Source: Clostridiaceae bacterium
Lineage (GTDB): Bacteria > Bacillota > Clostridia > DSM-8532
Assembly (NCBI GenBank): GCA_012521615.1
Contig: JAAYMA010000078.1
Coordinates: 1-39,246, forward strand
DNA length: 39,246 bases
Reading direction: 5' to 3'
Shown here: positions 1 to 8,896 of the stretch, piece by piece
How positions within the stretch are numbered: the first letter of the stretch is position 1
Layout of the letters: the number at the start of each line of letters is the position of its first letter
Notes under the pieces: model-generated
Seen by the model: only the letters and a program-made list of their open reading frames with translations
The model's database searches: none
What the model was told of the DNA's origin: nothing
Translations under genes and position numbers: made by a program

Positions 1-200
1 ACAACGAATGTAATGATTTATATTAATTGTTATAAACAGGATATTTCAATTGTTACTATTTGTCAATATTGATTATTGCTGCAAGTTTAATTTTGTAAGG
101 ACATTATGAAAATGTCATCAGATGTGAAACAGAATTAATATGGATAATAAATAGACTAACCTAAAAAATCAGAGGAAAACTTTGCTAACACGAATCTTTT

Positions 201-237
201 AAATAAAAAATCCATCCTGAAACTCCAGGATGGATTT
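201..237 (-). terminator. Intrinsic terminator of the ACT/DUF711 operon
   Basis: A 12-bp perfect stem (208-219 with 226-237, six-base loop) lies just beyond the stop codon of the DUF711 gene. Reading on the minus strand it is followed by a T-rich tract (TTTTTTATTT). Nothing gene-like is visible between base 1 and this hairpin; that stretch is AT-rich and has no convincing open frame. Confidence 0.88.
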
Positions 238-247
238 AAAACGGGGA

Positions 248-1606
248 TTAGTTTTTAAGGCTCTGTAAAGGTGCAGGGATTCTTCCGCCCCTGTTTATGA
301 ACTCTTCTGAAGAGAACGGGTTTACCCTCATAATAGGTGCCTTGCCGAAAAGACCACCGTATTCAACCACATCCCCTTCTTTTTTGCCCGGAACGGGAAT
401 AATCCGGACAGCTGTTGTTTTATGGTTTACAACTCCAATTGCAGCTTCATCTGCAATTATGGCTGAAATTGTTGAAGCAGGGGTATCGCCGGGTATGGCT
501 ATCATATCAAGACCAACAGAACAAACGCAGGTCATGGCCTCCAGTTTCTCTATAGACAACGCCCCGCACATAGCAGCCTCTATCATGCCTGCATCTTCGC
601 TTACAGGAATGAATGCGCCGCTTAGCCCTCCCACATATGAGCTTGCCATTACGCCACCTTTTTTAACAGCATCATTTAAAAGTGCCAATGCTGCTGTAGT
701 TCCGTGAGCACCACACTTTTCAAATCCCATTGCCTCCAGGATATGAGCCACACTGTCACCTATGGCCGGAGTAGGAGCCAGTGACAAATCCACAATGCCG
801 AAGGGCACATTCAGCCGTGAAGAGGCTTCCTGAGCAACGAGCTGACCCATGCGTGTTATTTTAAAAGCTGTTTTTTTGATAGTTTCCGCAACTGTTCCCA
901 GATCTGCGCCTTTAAGTTTTTTAAGCACATGTGCAACAACCCCGGGACCGCTGACCCCAACATTGATAACACATTCCGGTTCCCCTACACCATGAAAGGC
1001 TCCGGCCATAAACGGGTTGTCCTCCGGCACATTGGCAAACACTACCAATTTGGAACAAGCAACTGCATCCTGATCCTTCGTTTTTTCGGCACACTCTTTT
1101 ATTACTAAGCCCATCTCTCTTACAGCGTCCATATTGATACCAGCCCTGGTAGTAGCCACGTTTACTGACGAACATACCCTTTCAGTTGTTGACAGAGCTT
1201 CAGGAATGGCCTTTATAAGTAGTCTGTCACCCTTGGTATAACCTTTGTGAACAAGAGCTGAAAACCCTCCAATAAAATTAACACCTACACTTTTTGCCGC
1301 ATCCTCCATTGTCTTTGCAAAAACAGAATAATCTTTGGTGTCGCTGCTTTCTGCGATTAATGCTATGGGGGTAACTGAAATGCGCTTGTTAATGATGGGA
1401 ATGCCGAAATCCCGCTCTATATCCTCCCCGGTTTTAACAAGGTTTTGGCTATAGCGGCAAATTTTATCGTAAATCTTTTGACATGCAATCTTTGCACTGT
1501 CGGAAGCACAATCCCTGAGCGAAATGCCCATGGTTATAGTACGGATATCAAGATTTTCCTGTGCTATCATACTAATGGTCTCAAGAACATCATTTACATT
1601 AAACAT
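248..1606 (-). CDS. DUF711/UPF0210 family (PFL-like) protein
   Basis: A 452-residue cytoplasmic protein of the DUF711 (UPF0210) family, whose members share a pyruvate-formate-lyase-like fold but have no established reaction. The length, the glycine-rich central segments and the C-terminal RGGRIPAPL-type end match the family. No glycyl-radical loop was recognised. A GTG at 1615 could extend the frame by three codons, but AGAGGG sits immediately against it. The ATG at 1606 has that Shine-Dalgarno sequence eight bases upstream and is preferred. The gene lies 12 bases after the ACT-domain gene, a pairing found in many Firmicutes, so the two are surely co-transcribed and probably work together. 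The strong terminator downstream ends the unit. The biochemical role is unknown; regulation of amino-acid or glycyl-radical metabolism is only a guess from the ACT partner. Confidence 0.9.
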   Translation of the reverse strand: MFNVNDVLETISMIAQENLDIRTITMGISLRDCASDSAKIACQKIYDKICRYSQNLVKTGEDIERDFGIPIINKRISVTPIALIAESSDTKDYSVFAKTMEDAAKSVGVNFIGGFSALVHKGYTKGDRLLIKAIPEALSTTERVCSSVNVATTRAGINMDAVREMGLVIKECAEKTKDQDAVACSKLVVFANVPEDNPFMAGAFHGVGEPECVINVGVSGPGVVAHVLKKLKGADLGTVAETIKKTAFKITRMGQLVAQEASSRLNVPFGIVDLSLAPTPAIGDSVAHILEAMGFEKCGAHGTTAALALLNDAVKKGGVMASSYVGGLSGAFIPVSEDAGMIEAAMCGALSIEKLEAMTCVCSVGLDMIAIPGDTPASTISAIIADEAAIGVVNHKTTAVRIIPVPGKKEGDVVEYGGLFGKAPIMRVNPFSSEEFINRGGRIPAPLQSLKN

Positions 1607-1618
1607 AACTTTCACCCT

Positions 1619-1888
1619 CTAAATGCGATGCATACTGGTAAATATTTCCTCACGCTGAAGTCTGACTTCTACGCCAAGCTTTTTGCCTGCTTCTTCAAGA
1701 AGTTCTCCTAAACGTGAGAACTCACAATTAAGTTTTGTAAGATCAACAAGCATAACCATTGTAAACAGGTTCTGCATGATTGTCTGAGAGATATCAAGAA
1801 TGTTTACCTGTGTTTCTGCAAGTACCTTTGTTATGGCTGCAGTTATACCTATCTTATCTTGCCCTAGAACTGTTATTACTGCTTTCAT
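1619..1888 (-). CDS. ACT domain protein (UPF0237 family)
   Basis: A single ACT domain of 89 residues, opening with KAVITVLGQDKIGITAAI, the beta-strand and ligand-loop pattern of the GcvR/UPF0237 group. ACT domains usually bind small ligands such as amino acids and regulate partners. Here the partner is the DUF711 protein encoded 12 bases downstream. An upstream GTG/ATG would lengthen the frame by 13 codons, but GGAGGG lies six bases before the ATG at 1888, so the short form is chosen. No other domain is present, so it is a stand-alone regulatory subunit. The ligand cannot be told from the sequence. Confidence 0.88.
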   Translation of the reverse strand: MKAVITVLGQDKIGITAAITKVLAETQVNILDISQTIMQNLFTMVMLVDLTKLNCEFSRLGELLEEAGKKLGVEVRLQREEIFTSMHRI

Positions 1889-1927
1889 CAAAAACCCTCC
1901 AACTTTAGTCCATGTATAATTATTCAA

Positions 1928-1954
1928 TTTATATTATTATAACGTTTCAGTCAA
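1928..1954 (-). promoter_or_regulatory. Possible promoter of the ACT/DUF711 operon
   Basis: On the minus strand TTGACT (1949-1954) is followed after 15 bases by TATAAA (1928-1933). A TATAAT also lies at 1936-1941 but has no good -35 at the right distance. The spacing is short, so the call is tentative. Confidence 0.35.
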
Positions 1955-2201
1955 CGCCGGGTATACATAAAAATTTCAATTATGCAACGGAAACTATCGG
2001 ATTATGTCGACAAAAAAGATAAGGTTAAAATGAATTATAAGTCATTAGAATATTGTCCAGCTGCATAAATTTTATTAGAAATCAAACCGGAAAACTTCTA
2101 AAAAAACTAAGGAGCGTGATTGCCCCGCAAACTTTTTTAATAAGATGCAACAATTTAAAGAGCTTCTTTGACAAAAAATTATAATATGCCTTTAAGGGTA
2201 A

Positions 2202-2222
2202 GACAGGGATCCGACCCCTGTC
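2202..2222. repeat. GC-rich palindrome resembling a REP-type element
   Basis: Arms GACAGGG and CCCTGTC are separated by a seven-base loop inside an AT-rich gap. Hairpins of the form GGGACAGGGGTCGGA...CCTGTCCC recur in many bacterial genomes, often near IS200-like/RAYT transposases. Only one copy was noticed here, so its repeat nature is not shown by the window. Confidence 0.4.
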
Positions 2223-2246
2223 CCATCTACAGTCACTATGTAAAAT

Positions 2247-2305
2247 CCTGTTACTTTAAGTAGCAGGTTAGGCGGAATGGTTAATAAGTGAGAAACCATC
2301 CGCCT
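2247..2305 (-). terminator. Double hairpin, probable terminator of the small secreted protein gene
   Basis: Two hairpins stand back to back downstream of the gene ending at 2373. One is a 12-13 bp stem with a single bulge (2269-2305). The other is CCTG-TACTT/AAGTA-CAGG (2247-2267). On the minus strand the second is followed by ATTTTAC, a weak T tract. The pair could slow or end transcription or protect the 3' end. Confidence 0.5.
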
Positions 2306-2372
2306 ACTTTTATTCTTATCCTAAACAGGTTTAAGATTTACGGATTTAATTCGCAGTTACTTTAACTGGAAT

Positions 2373-2864
2373 CTATTGCTTGTGTTTATGACCCTTTTGC
2401 TTCAACAAATGTTTTGGATATCCTGACCCATCCCATCTATTTATTTTTTCAGTTACTTCTTTTAAAAGTCTCTCAGCTTCCTGCTTATCCATTTTTCCTT
2501 CCTTGACCAGTCTTTCAAGCTCAACGGTAAAGTTGTTTATTATTCTCTTCCTTTTCTCTTCAAGAGGTAAACTCTGAAACTCTTTAATCTCTTCAATTTT
2601 ACTGTCCAGTTTCTTAATTAATTCATCGGCCTTCTCTTTTGAGATTTTGCCTTCCTGTAAAAGTTTTTTGACTCTTTCTTTTTTGTTCTCCAGTACTTTT
2701 ATAGGGTCTCTTTCTTTTTCATTCACCTTTTCCCGCTTTTCAAGCTGAATGTTTTTGTCCTTTGCACCGGGCTCAATATCAGACCTTTTTGCCGTTACCG
2801 TTGATATAGGTGAAAATAGAACTAAAACAAAAGCTGTGGCCGCAGCCAACTTTTTCAATTTCAA
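2373..2864 (-). CDS. Small secreted lysine/glutamate-rich helical protein (DUF2680-like)
   Basis: A 163-residue protein with an N-terminal signal sequence (KLKKLAAATAFVLVLFSP, likely cleaved near TVTA) and a charged, all-helical remainder. Two related segments of about 30 residues are visible: one around RVKKLLQEGKISKEKADELI and one around ELERLVKEGKMDKQEAERLL. This resembles the helical repeat of secreted DUF2680/YckD-like proteins. The start is a TTG at 2864, because AGGAGG lies seven bases before it and the frame then opens with a clean signal peptide. An upstream ATG would add 18 residues without a ribosome binding site. The C-terminus is basic and histidine-rich (GHKHKQ). No enzymatic motif is present; a cell-envelope or spore-surface role is a guess. 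Confidence 0.75.
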   Translation of the reverse strand: MKLKKLAAATAFVLVLFSPISTVTAKRSDIEPGAKDKNIQLEKREKVNEKERDPIKVLENKKERVKKLLQEGKISKEKADELIKKLDSKIEEIKEFQSLPLEEKRKRIINNFTVELERLVKEGKMDKQEAERLLKEVTEKINRWDGSGYPKHLLKQKGHKHKQ

Positions 2865-2947
2865 GTTACCACCTCCTGATTTTATTTTTCCCGCAAAAAA
2901 TAAAATCATAGGTGACAATATCTTAATGAAATGAAAGCATTTTCTGA

Positions 2948-3538
2948 TTAATTAAGCTCATCGAGTGTAAGGCTGAAACTATGTATAAAATGATCCATAA
3001 AGTATTTTACTTCCGGCAGGTCAATCTCCCTTATTTTTTTCAATGTAGCCTGCTCAGCTTTTATAAACTCACTGTTACCGGCCTTGATTTCTTCAATACA
3101 TTTTATATATGCACAGATACGGTCTGCTGCTTTAATAATTTTGCCCTCAATACTGTCTTCGTCATAGAACAATATATTGCGGTATTCATCCCGTAAGGAT
3201 TCAGGCAGCATTGTGAGCAATTTTTCTTTTGATATATTCTCCAAGCCTTTATAGGCTTCCAATATTTCAGGATTAAAATATTTTATGGGTGTGGGAAGAT
3301 CTCCTATGATAGTTTCGTTACTGTCATGAAAAATTGCATAGAGGGCAACTTTTTCTGAATTCACATTTCCATTGAAATGCCTGTTTCTGATCAGAGCAAG
3401 GCAATGCGCTATCATGGCTGCCTGCAGGCTGTGTTCCTGAATATTTTCATTTGTAACATTCCGCATAAGACTCCATCTGTGTATATATTTCATACGTGAT
3501 AAAAAAGCAAAAAAGCTATATTGTTTTTGTTGACTCAT
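2948..3538 (-). CDS. yfbR: 5'-deoxynucleotidase YfbR-like, HD domain
   Basis: A 196-residue HD-superfamily metal-dependent phosphohydrolase that aligns along its whole length with E. coli YfbR (199 aa), which removes the 5'-phosphate from deoxyribonucleoside monophosphates. The metal and substrate residues are in place: R21-W22 in the IHRWSLMRN segment, H36 in QEHS, H71-D72 in FHD, D80 in GDLPTP, and the later Asp in AADRICAY. GGAGGG lies five bases before the ATG. The gene follows murA on the same strand, about 57 bases downstream, with a U-tract-less hairpin between them. Its likely job is dNMP turnover and nucleotide-pool balance in the cytoplasm. Whether it has the broad dNMP specificity of YfbR cannot be read from sequence. 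Confidence 0.93.
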   Translation of the reverse strand: MSQQKQYSFFAFLSRMKYIHRWSLMRNVTNENIQEHSLQAAMIAHCLALIRNRHFNGNVNSEKVALYAIFHDSNETIIGDLPTPIKYFNPEILEAYKGLENISKEKLLTMLPESLRDEYRNILFYDEDSIEGKIIKAADRICAYIKCIEEIKAGNSEFIKAEQATLKKIREIDLPEVKYFMDHFIHSFSLTLDELN

Positions 3539-3557
3539 ATGTACCCTCCATGGGATG

Positions 3558-3578
3558 CAGGTGGAAAACCTCCACCTG
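3558..3578 (-). other. Hairpin between murA and the yfbR-like gene
   Basis: A perfect 8-bp stem (CAGGTGGA/TCCACCTG) with a five-base loop sits in the 57-base gap after murA. It has no U tract on the minus strand, so it is unlikely to be a simple terminator. It lies just upstream of the ribosome binding site of the yfbR-like gene. Confidence 0.5.
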
Positions 3579-3595
3579 TCTCCTTTGAATTTTAT

Positions 3596-4858
3596 TTACA
3601 TTACGCGTCTAATATCAGCGCCAAGCCTTTGTAACTTATTTTCTATAAATTCATAACCCCTGTCAATATGATGGATATCCAGTACTTCTGTAGTCCCTTT
3701 GGCAGCAAGCCCCGCTATGATGAGGGCAGCACCCGCCCGCAAATCAGTTGCTCTTACCTGTGCACCTTGCATTTCCTCTATACCTTCGATTATGGCAGTT
3801 CTGCCATCCAGCCTTATTTGAGCCCCCATTCGTTTAAGTTCATTTACATGCATAAATCTGTTTTCAAAAATTGTTTCCACTATCATGCTCGCCCCTTCTG
3901 CAAAACAAAGATATGCAGATAATGGAGCCTGCATATCTGTAGGGAAACCTGGGAATGGGTGTGTTTTTATATCAACAGCGACCGGTCTCTTATTGTTTCT
4001 TACCCGTATTTCAGACTCGTATTCGATTATTTCTACACCTGATTCCCTGAGCTTTGCAGTAACAGGTTTAATATGTTCAGGGACCACATTGGAAAGGGTA
4101 ATATCACCACAGGTTACTGCAGCAGCTGTCATAAGAGTTCCGGCTTCTATACGATCAGGCATTATGGTATGCTCGGTGCCATATACTCTTTCCACACCTT
4201 CAATAATAATGGTATCAGTGCCTGCACCCGTTATATTAGCACCCATTTTTGTTAAAAAAGAGGCTAAATCTACTATTTCAGGTTCTGATGCAGCGTTTTC
4301 TATAACTGTTTTGCCCTCTGCCAGAACTGCTGCTATGATCAGGTTTTCAGTGGCCCCTACACTCGGAAAGTCAAGATAAATATTGGCGCCTTTTAACTTA
4401 CCGGACGGACATACTGCTTCAATATAGCCATGACCATTTTCAATTACTGCACCCATTGCTTCAAAACCTTTTAAATGCAAATCCACCGGTCTTGAACCGA
4501 TGGGACAGCCTCCCGGGAGAGCCACTTTAGCCCTGCCTGAGCGGGCCAGCAAAGAGCCCATCACCAGAAAAGAAGCTCTTAATTTACTTACCAGTTCATA
4601 ATCTGCAGTATTTCCTGTAAGTTCAGGGGTTTTAACGGATATTTTTCTGCTCTTTCCGTCCACTTCCACCTTCGCGCCCAAATATGATACTAATTCACAC
4701 ATATATGAAACATCATCAAGTCCCGGAATTTCATTAAGATGGCACTCCTCATTTGTCAATAAACATGCAGAAATAATGGGCAGTATTGCATTTTTTGAAC
4801 TTGAAACACGCACATTACCATTTAAAGGCTTACCGCCCTGAATAACAAAAGCTCCCAT
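3596..4858 (-). CDS. murA: UDP-N-acetylglucosamine 1-carboxyvinyltransferase
   Basis: MurA transfers enolpyruvate from phosphoenolpyruvate to UDP-GlcNAc, the first committed step of peptidoglycan synthesis in the cytoplasm. The 420-residue length is normal. K22-N23 in the SSKNAILP motif and the catalytic loop cysteine C118 in PGGCPIGSRP are present, so fosfomycin sensitivity would be expected from the family. The conserved FPTDMQAP segment carries the general-base aspartate. The ATG at 4858 has an AAGGTGA Shine-Dalgarno sequence. Many Firmicutes have two MurA paralogs (MurA/MurZ); which one this is cannot be decided from the window. It lies 150 bases after the giant fibronectin-III gene, in a gap with no clear terminator. 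Confidence 0.97.
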   Translation of the reverse strand: MGAFVIQGGKPLNGNVRVSSSKNAILPIISACLLTNEECHLNEIPGLDDVSYMCELVSYLGAKVEVDGKSRKISVKTPELTGNTADYELVSKLRASFLVMGSLLARSGRAKVALPGGCPIGSRPVDLHLKGFEAMGAVIENGHGYIEAVCPSGKLKGANIYLDFPSVGATENLIIAAVLAEGKTVIENAASEPEIVDLASFLTKMGANITGAGTDTIIIEGVERVYGTEHTIMPDRIEAGTLMTAAAVTCGDITLSNVVPEHIKPVTAKLRESGVEIIEYESEIRVRNNKRPVAVDIKTHPFPGFPTDMQAPLSAYLCFAEGASMIVETIFENRFMHVNELKRMGAQIRLDGRTAIIEGIEEMQGAQVRATDLRAGAALIIAGLAAKGTTEVLDIHHIDRGYEFIENKLQRLGADIRRVM

Positions 4859-5009
4859 ACCAAATCACCTTTCATCAATTATCGTATGTAATGCTTTTGT
4901 TATTAGTATCTTCGATAAGCCTTTTTTCACACGTGGTAAAACAATCTTTAAATAAAATGTAATTTTTAAAAGAAAATTTTTCAAAATTAATTAACCATTC
5001 TGAAGCAAA

Positions 5010-8000
5010 TCAAATTTCTCCACAAAGACGCAAAATTCGTTCAAGCATTGCAATGAAATCTCCATAAGTAATTATTTTATCCGGAAAAACTTGATTTATG
5101 CCATTTCCTTGAACTATGCCATTTTCCAATGCAAACTTAAATGCGTCCTCATATCTTGCATCAACCTGCGACAGATCACTATACCTCGCCCAGACTGAAG
5201 GTTTTGTCGGGACTGCGTTTTCGTAAGTTTTGAATTTGTATAAAGATACCAGCATTTTTACAGCCCAATCCCTTCGCGCCTGTGTATCAGAGGCTTCATG
5301 GAGCGAATCTGTCAGACCTGCTCTGTACGCTTTTATGTTCATGTCTGATTCTGTATACTGGGTTGGAACTACATCCAAAATCAGCTTTAATATTGCTTTT
5401 TTCGTAATAGGCCTTTCAGGTCTAAAATCTATACCTTCAAGACTTGACAGCTTATACACTTTTTGAATGTTCTCCATACTTTGTCTTATATATGATGGCG
5501 TACCGGCTTGAGGTGCCACTCCATACTCTGCAGCCACAATCGGACCCGGCCTGTCCAGCTCTCCTATAATTTGCGAGCTCAGATAATCAGTTCTGCTTGT
5601 AAGTGCGTACCAGCCCATTGTTGGATTAAAGCTGTAAGCTTTAATCTGATCCCGAATATAACTTGATAAGTTACTTATTGGAAGCTCTACCCTGATCGGA
5701 TATGCCAGCTCGTCTACAGTATAGTTTGTCCTTAAATATGAGACATTAATATCTGTTACAGGCGTTTTGATATCCATATTCTTTGAAGGCGAGTACCGGG
5801 TTGCAGGCGATGTGGTTTTTATGCTTATACTTAAATTATTATCCTGCCCCTTTTGCTTAAAATAGCGGTCGGTATGGAAAGTTCCAGGCCGTATAGTAAA
5901 CTGGCCCCAGGGAAGGACTACATACAGTTCCTTTTTGAGTTCCGCCAGGGTATCATAAACTATTGAACCCATATCCAAGCGAATTTGAGAAGTCCTTTCC
6001 GGAGGTTCAGACAAATCCAATTTTACTACAGGACCATATACACCTCGAATCCTTTCAGACAATAAATGAGCATGATCTCCCAGCGAGGTAATAACCCAGA
6101 CCCCATTTTCAAGCTCGGCAGGGATAATAAGCCCGGTGCCGGTAAGTTTTTCTGTCAGGTCGAAACTTCCGTCATACTCGCTTCTGCTTTTGTTGGTATA
6201 TACCAAAATGGTTTTTGTGGGCAGACTTCGAAGCTGAGTTGTATTGTCATAGGCATAAAGTCTTGCATAATACCCCCTGTTGGCTACAAGACCGGTTACT
6301 GTATATTCCCCTCCAGCCACCTCAAAGAGCAGGGCGTCCTCGAATTCAGAATTATCGGCAAACTCAAGGTAATAGGTGAGACCCGGAAGCGTGTTCCAGA
6401 CATATGTAATTGAACTTTCGGTGATACCGTTCAATTTAATGCCAAATCCTGTCGGCGGCGCAGGTGGCGTATAAGGTTCAGTCTTTATTATCAAGGGATT
6501 TGAAAACTCTGACTCTATAACTTGTCCGCCGCTTCCCCTGCTTATAGCTCTTATCCAGAAATAATAAACTGTGTCAGGCTCTAAATTCTCAATCCTTACA
6601 AAAGTATTGCGCCTGATTTCATCATAGCTTACCTCCCGGGTTATTGTTGCCGCGGATAAATCATCCACAAGCCCGCCTCTTATTTCATAGTCCATATCAA
6701 GATAAAATGTCCAGAAAAGGTCTACAAAAGTATCACCCGCAATCCCTCTCAAATCTGTAGGCACAGTGGGTGTGACCGGAATCTCGGGAATATCTGGAGG
6801 CGTAGTTATAACAAGCGGGTCGGATGGATCCGATGAATTTCCATTCTGGTTTTCAATAGTGACCCAAACAATGTAAGTAGTGTTGTGGGTTAAACCATCA
6901 ACTTTAAAAGTAAAACTCTGATCCTCCGCATCCTCGTGTATATTCGGTACAAGTACCGGATCCTGCGGAATTTCAAATGCTTTTATATCAGGTTGCATAA
7001 GATCGCTGTATGTAATATAGTCCCCATCCCGGTTTCCTCTCATCCGGATGGCATTTATTGCATCGTTGTATCTGACCACATGGGGAACAACTCTCCAGCC
7101 CGGCAAATAATTTACTACGGTACTCAATTTTTTGTCGGGATCATCATTTCTTAAAAGTTCATTATCTATATACTCTTCATAAGTAACATACTCCCAGCGA
7201 TTCCTGTCTTTATTATAAAGAGCATGCCACTTCTTCTTCAGCACCAGCTGGGCTTCATCGAAAGTTATACTTTCGTCACCTGAGGCCAGGCCAAAGGGAG
7301 GTACTGAAGGTGCTATGGGTCTGTCGGTACCAGTGTCAGGCTTGGTTATTATGACTTTTACAGCCTGTTTGGAAATATAGGGTTTGGTTATCATAAAACC
7401 GGTATCGGGACTTTCCACCAGAAAACTCTTCTTTGCATATATCACAAAATAGTAAGTGGAATTTGACTTAAGCCCCATAAGGTTATACCTGTAGCCGATA
7501 ACTTCACCTGTGAGTTTGTCCCGGATATGATTTGCTTCACTTATGGTCAGGTCCGAAGCTATTTTATAGTTGTTGGGAGGATTTGCAACATCTCTGATAT
7601 CTTCCACAAGGTATATATCGTAAGTTACATCATAGTCCACTTTTCCTTCCCCTGTGTAGGGAACACGCCAAAATACCGAAGCGCTGTTGGATGTCAAAAA
7701 GTCGTCATAATGCAGCGGCTCGGGATCGGCCTGAGGAAACGCATCCACTATTTCAGGAGCTTCAGGCTGCTGTGGAATTTGTTCTTTTAACATCACCCTG
7801 TTGTTGGACCTGAACTCAACAGGGGTCTCCTGACCAATGGGATAGGCCTTGGCGTCTATTTTAAAACTATAGGTATTGGGATCATCTTTTTTTACAATAA
7901 ATTCATAGCTGTCCTCTTCAGGTATAAGTCTGAAAAGTGTTCCCTGCAGCTCATCATTTACATATCTGTAAAGCTCATAATCCACCCGGGTAAAGGTCTC

Positions 8001-8867
8001 GCCCTTAACGATTGGGTTCCAGAAAAGTCTCCAAATTACATCGCCTTCTGCTGTATATCCTACCCTTTGGGCTTTAAGCAAAATATCTGTCTTTATTGTA
8101 ACCGGTCTGATTTCATTCACATCGGCACAGGCCACATCACTGTTTGGAAGAGGCACAACTTTAATAGAGTACTCCCTTCCCGGAAGGGCAGATGTATATA
8201 TGTATTCCAGTTTTCTTTCCTCACGGTTGACAGTAACAGGCGAATCTTCGGTTCCTATTTCGGATGCAATAATATCAGGAATCGGCGGCGGCTGGGTAAA
8301 GCCTTTTGTATCAGAAATAAGTATCCGATAGTTTATTCTACCCGAAGTATCCCAGACATCATCCCATTTGATTTTGATATAGTTGGTTCCAGGTATTAAT
8401 TCCAAAGACACATGCAGATTAGTCAGGAATTTTACATGGTTGGATTTTTGAGAAGTCACAGTATACTGCCCGTCAGCAGTAGTAGTTTTATAATAGGCTC
8501 TTGCATGGGCTTCATAAATTGTCCCGTGCTTAATTCCTTCAGGAATAAAATCAGTTACCTCATAACCTGTCGAATTTCCCGGCAGAGGAACCTGTATAAC
8601 GTCTACCAGCTTCCTGCCGGTACCATATTCTATCTCATTCAATCCAAAAGTGATGTACCTTTCTTCAGCCTCCGGCGGGAAATGTACAGGATCCCAGTTG
8701 ATTTGAGCATACCAATGGGAAACATACGCATCGTCATAATAACCTATATCAGTTACACGGTTTCTCTGAGGAGGCTGCAGAACTACCGGATCTGCAAACA
8801 CCAGATTTGCCGTTATACTTGCCATCATTACAACTATTAAAATAACTGAAACAATTCTACGCATCAT
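5010..8867 (-). CDS. Giant secreted fibronectin type III protein with SLH-like C-terminus
   Basis: A 1285-residue exported protein. It starts with a signal peptide (cleavage near VFA-D, residues 25-26). About seven fibronectin-III-like beta-sandwich modules follow, roughly 32-150, 150-260, 262-365, 368-500, 510-700, 700-805 and 805-905, seen from repeated patterns such as TYYFVIYAKK, TVYYFWIRA and YARLYAYD ending in proline-rich linkers. Residues about 905-1120 form a different beta-rich region. The last 170 residues resemble S-layer-homology modules, the best being the final one (YSDLSQVDARYEDAFKFALE, then GIVQG and the FPDKIIT segment). This suggests non-covalent attachment to the cell wall or S-layer. 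No catalytic domain, cohesin or dockerin was recognised. It begins 29 bases after the stop of the even larger upstream gene, so the two are co-transcribed paralogs. Function is unknown; a structural or adhesive surface role is inferred. Confidence 0.85.
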   Translation of the reverse strand: MMRRIVSVILIVVMMASITANLVFADPVVLQPPQRNRVTDIGYYDDAYVSHWYAQINWDPVHFPPEAEERYITFGLNEIEYGTGRKLVDVIQVPLPGNSTGYEVTDFIPEGIKHGTIYEAHARAYYKTTTADGQYTVTSQKSNHVKFLTNLHVSLELIPGTNYIKIKWDDVWDTSGRINYRILISDTKGFTQPPPIPDIIASEIGTEDSPVTVNREERKLEYIYTSALPGREYSIKVVPLPNSDVACADVNEIRPVTIKTDILLKAQRVGYTAEGDVIWRLFWNPIVKGETFTRVDYELYRYVNDELQGTLFRLIPEEDSYEFIVKKDDPNTYSFKIDAKAYPIGQETPVEFRSNNRVMLKEQIPQQPEAPEIVDAFPQADPEPLHYDDFLTSNSASVFWRVPYTGEGKVDYDVTYDIYLVEDIRDVANPPNNYKIASDLTISEANHIRDKLTGEVIGYRYNLMGLKSNSTYYFVIYAKKSFLVESPDTGFMITKPYISKQAVKVIITKPDTGTDRPIAPSVPPFGLASGDESITFDEAQLVLKKKWHALYNKDRNRWEYVTYEEYIDNELLRNDDPDKKLSTVVNYLPGWRVVPHVVRYNDAINAIRMRGNRDGDYITYSDLMQPDIKAFEIPQDPVLVPNIHEDAEDQSFTFKVDGLTHNTTYIVWVTIENQNGNSSDPSDPLVITTPPDIPEIPVTPTVPTDLRGIAGDTFVDLFWTFYLDMDYEIRGGLVDDLSAATITREVSYDEIRRNTFVRIENLEPDTVYYFWIRAISRGSGGQVIESEFSNPLIIKTEPYTPPAPPTGFGIKLNGITESSITYVWNTLPGLTYYLEFADNSEFEDALLFEVAGGEYTVTGLVANRGYYARLYAYDNTTQLRSLPTKTILVYTNKSRSEYDGSFDLTEKLTGTGLIIPAELENGVWVITSLGDHAHLLSERIRGVYGPVVKLDLSEPPERTSQIRLDMGSIVYDTLAELKKELYVVLPWGQFTIRPGTFHTDRYFKQKGQDNNLSISIKTTSPATRYSPSKNMDIKTPVTDINVSYLRTNYTVDELAYPIRVELPISNLSSYIRDQIKAYSFNPTMGWYALTSRTDYLSSQIIGELDRPGPIVAAEYGVAPQAGTPSYIRQSMENIQKVYKLSSLEGIDFRPERPITKKAILKLILDVVPTQYTESDMNIKAYRAGLTDSLHEASDTQARRDWAVKMLVSLYKFKTYENAVPTKPSVWARYSDLSQVDARYEDAFKFALENGIVQGNGINQVFPDKIITYGDFIAMLERILRLCGEI

Positions 8868-8896
8868 TTGCAGTTTTTACCCCCTGTCCTCCTGCT

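Larger units (their letters stand above)
1955..2372. other. Gene-free stretch with hairpins
   Basis: About 420 bases with no supportable gene. It holds the GC-rich palindrome at 2202-2222 and two adjacent hairpins at 2247-2305, described separately. The rest is AT-rich. A 28-codon frame starting near 1982 has no ribosome binding site and was not accepted. Confidence 0.6.

Noticed and set aside
1982-2068. A 28-codon plus-strand frame beginning MQRKLSDYVDK
   Set aside because: It has no ribosome binding site or promoter, and no family resemblance was recognised.
3885-4379. A 164-codon plus-strand frame opposite murA
   Set aside because: It is antisense to a firmly identified gene, has no Shine-Dalgarno sequence and no recognisable protein family.
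4859-5009. A terminator or promoter between the giant Fn3 gene and murA
   Set aside because: The gap is AT-rich, but no stem with a T tract and no well-spaced -35/-10 pair could be supported.
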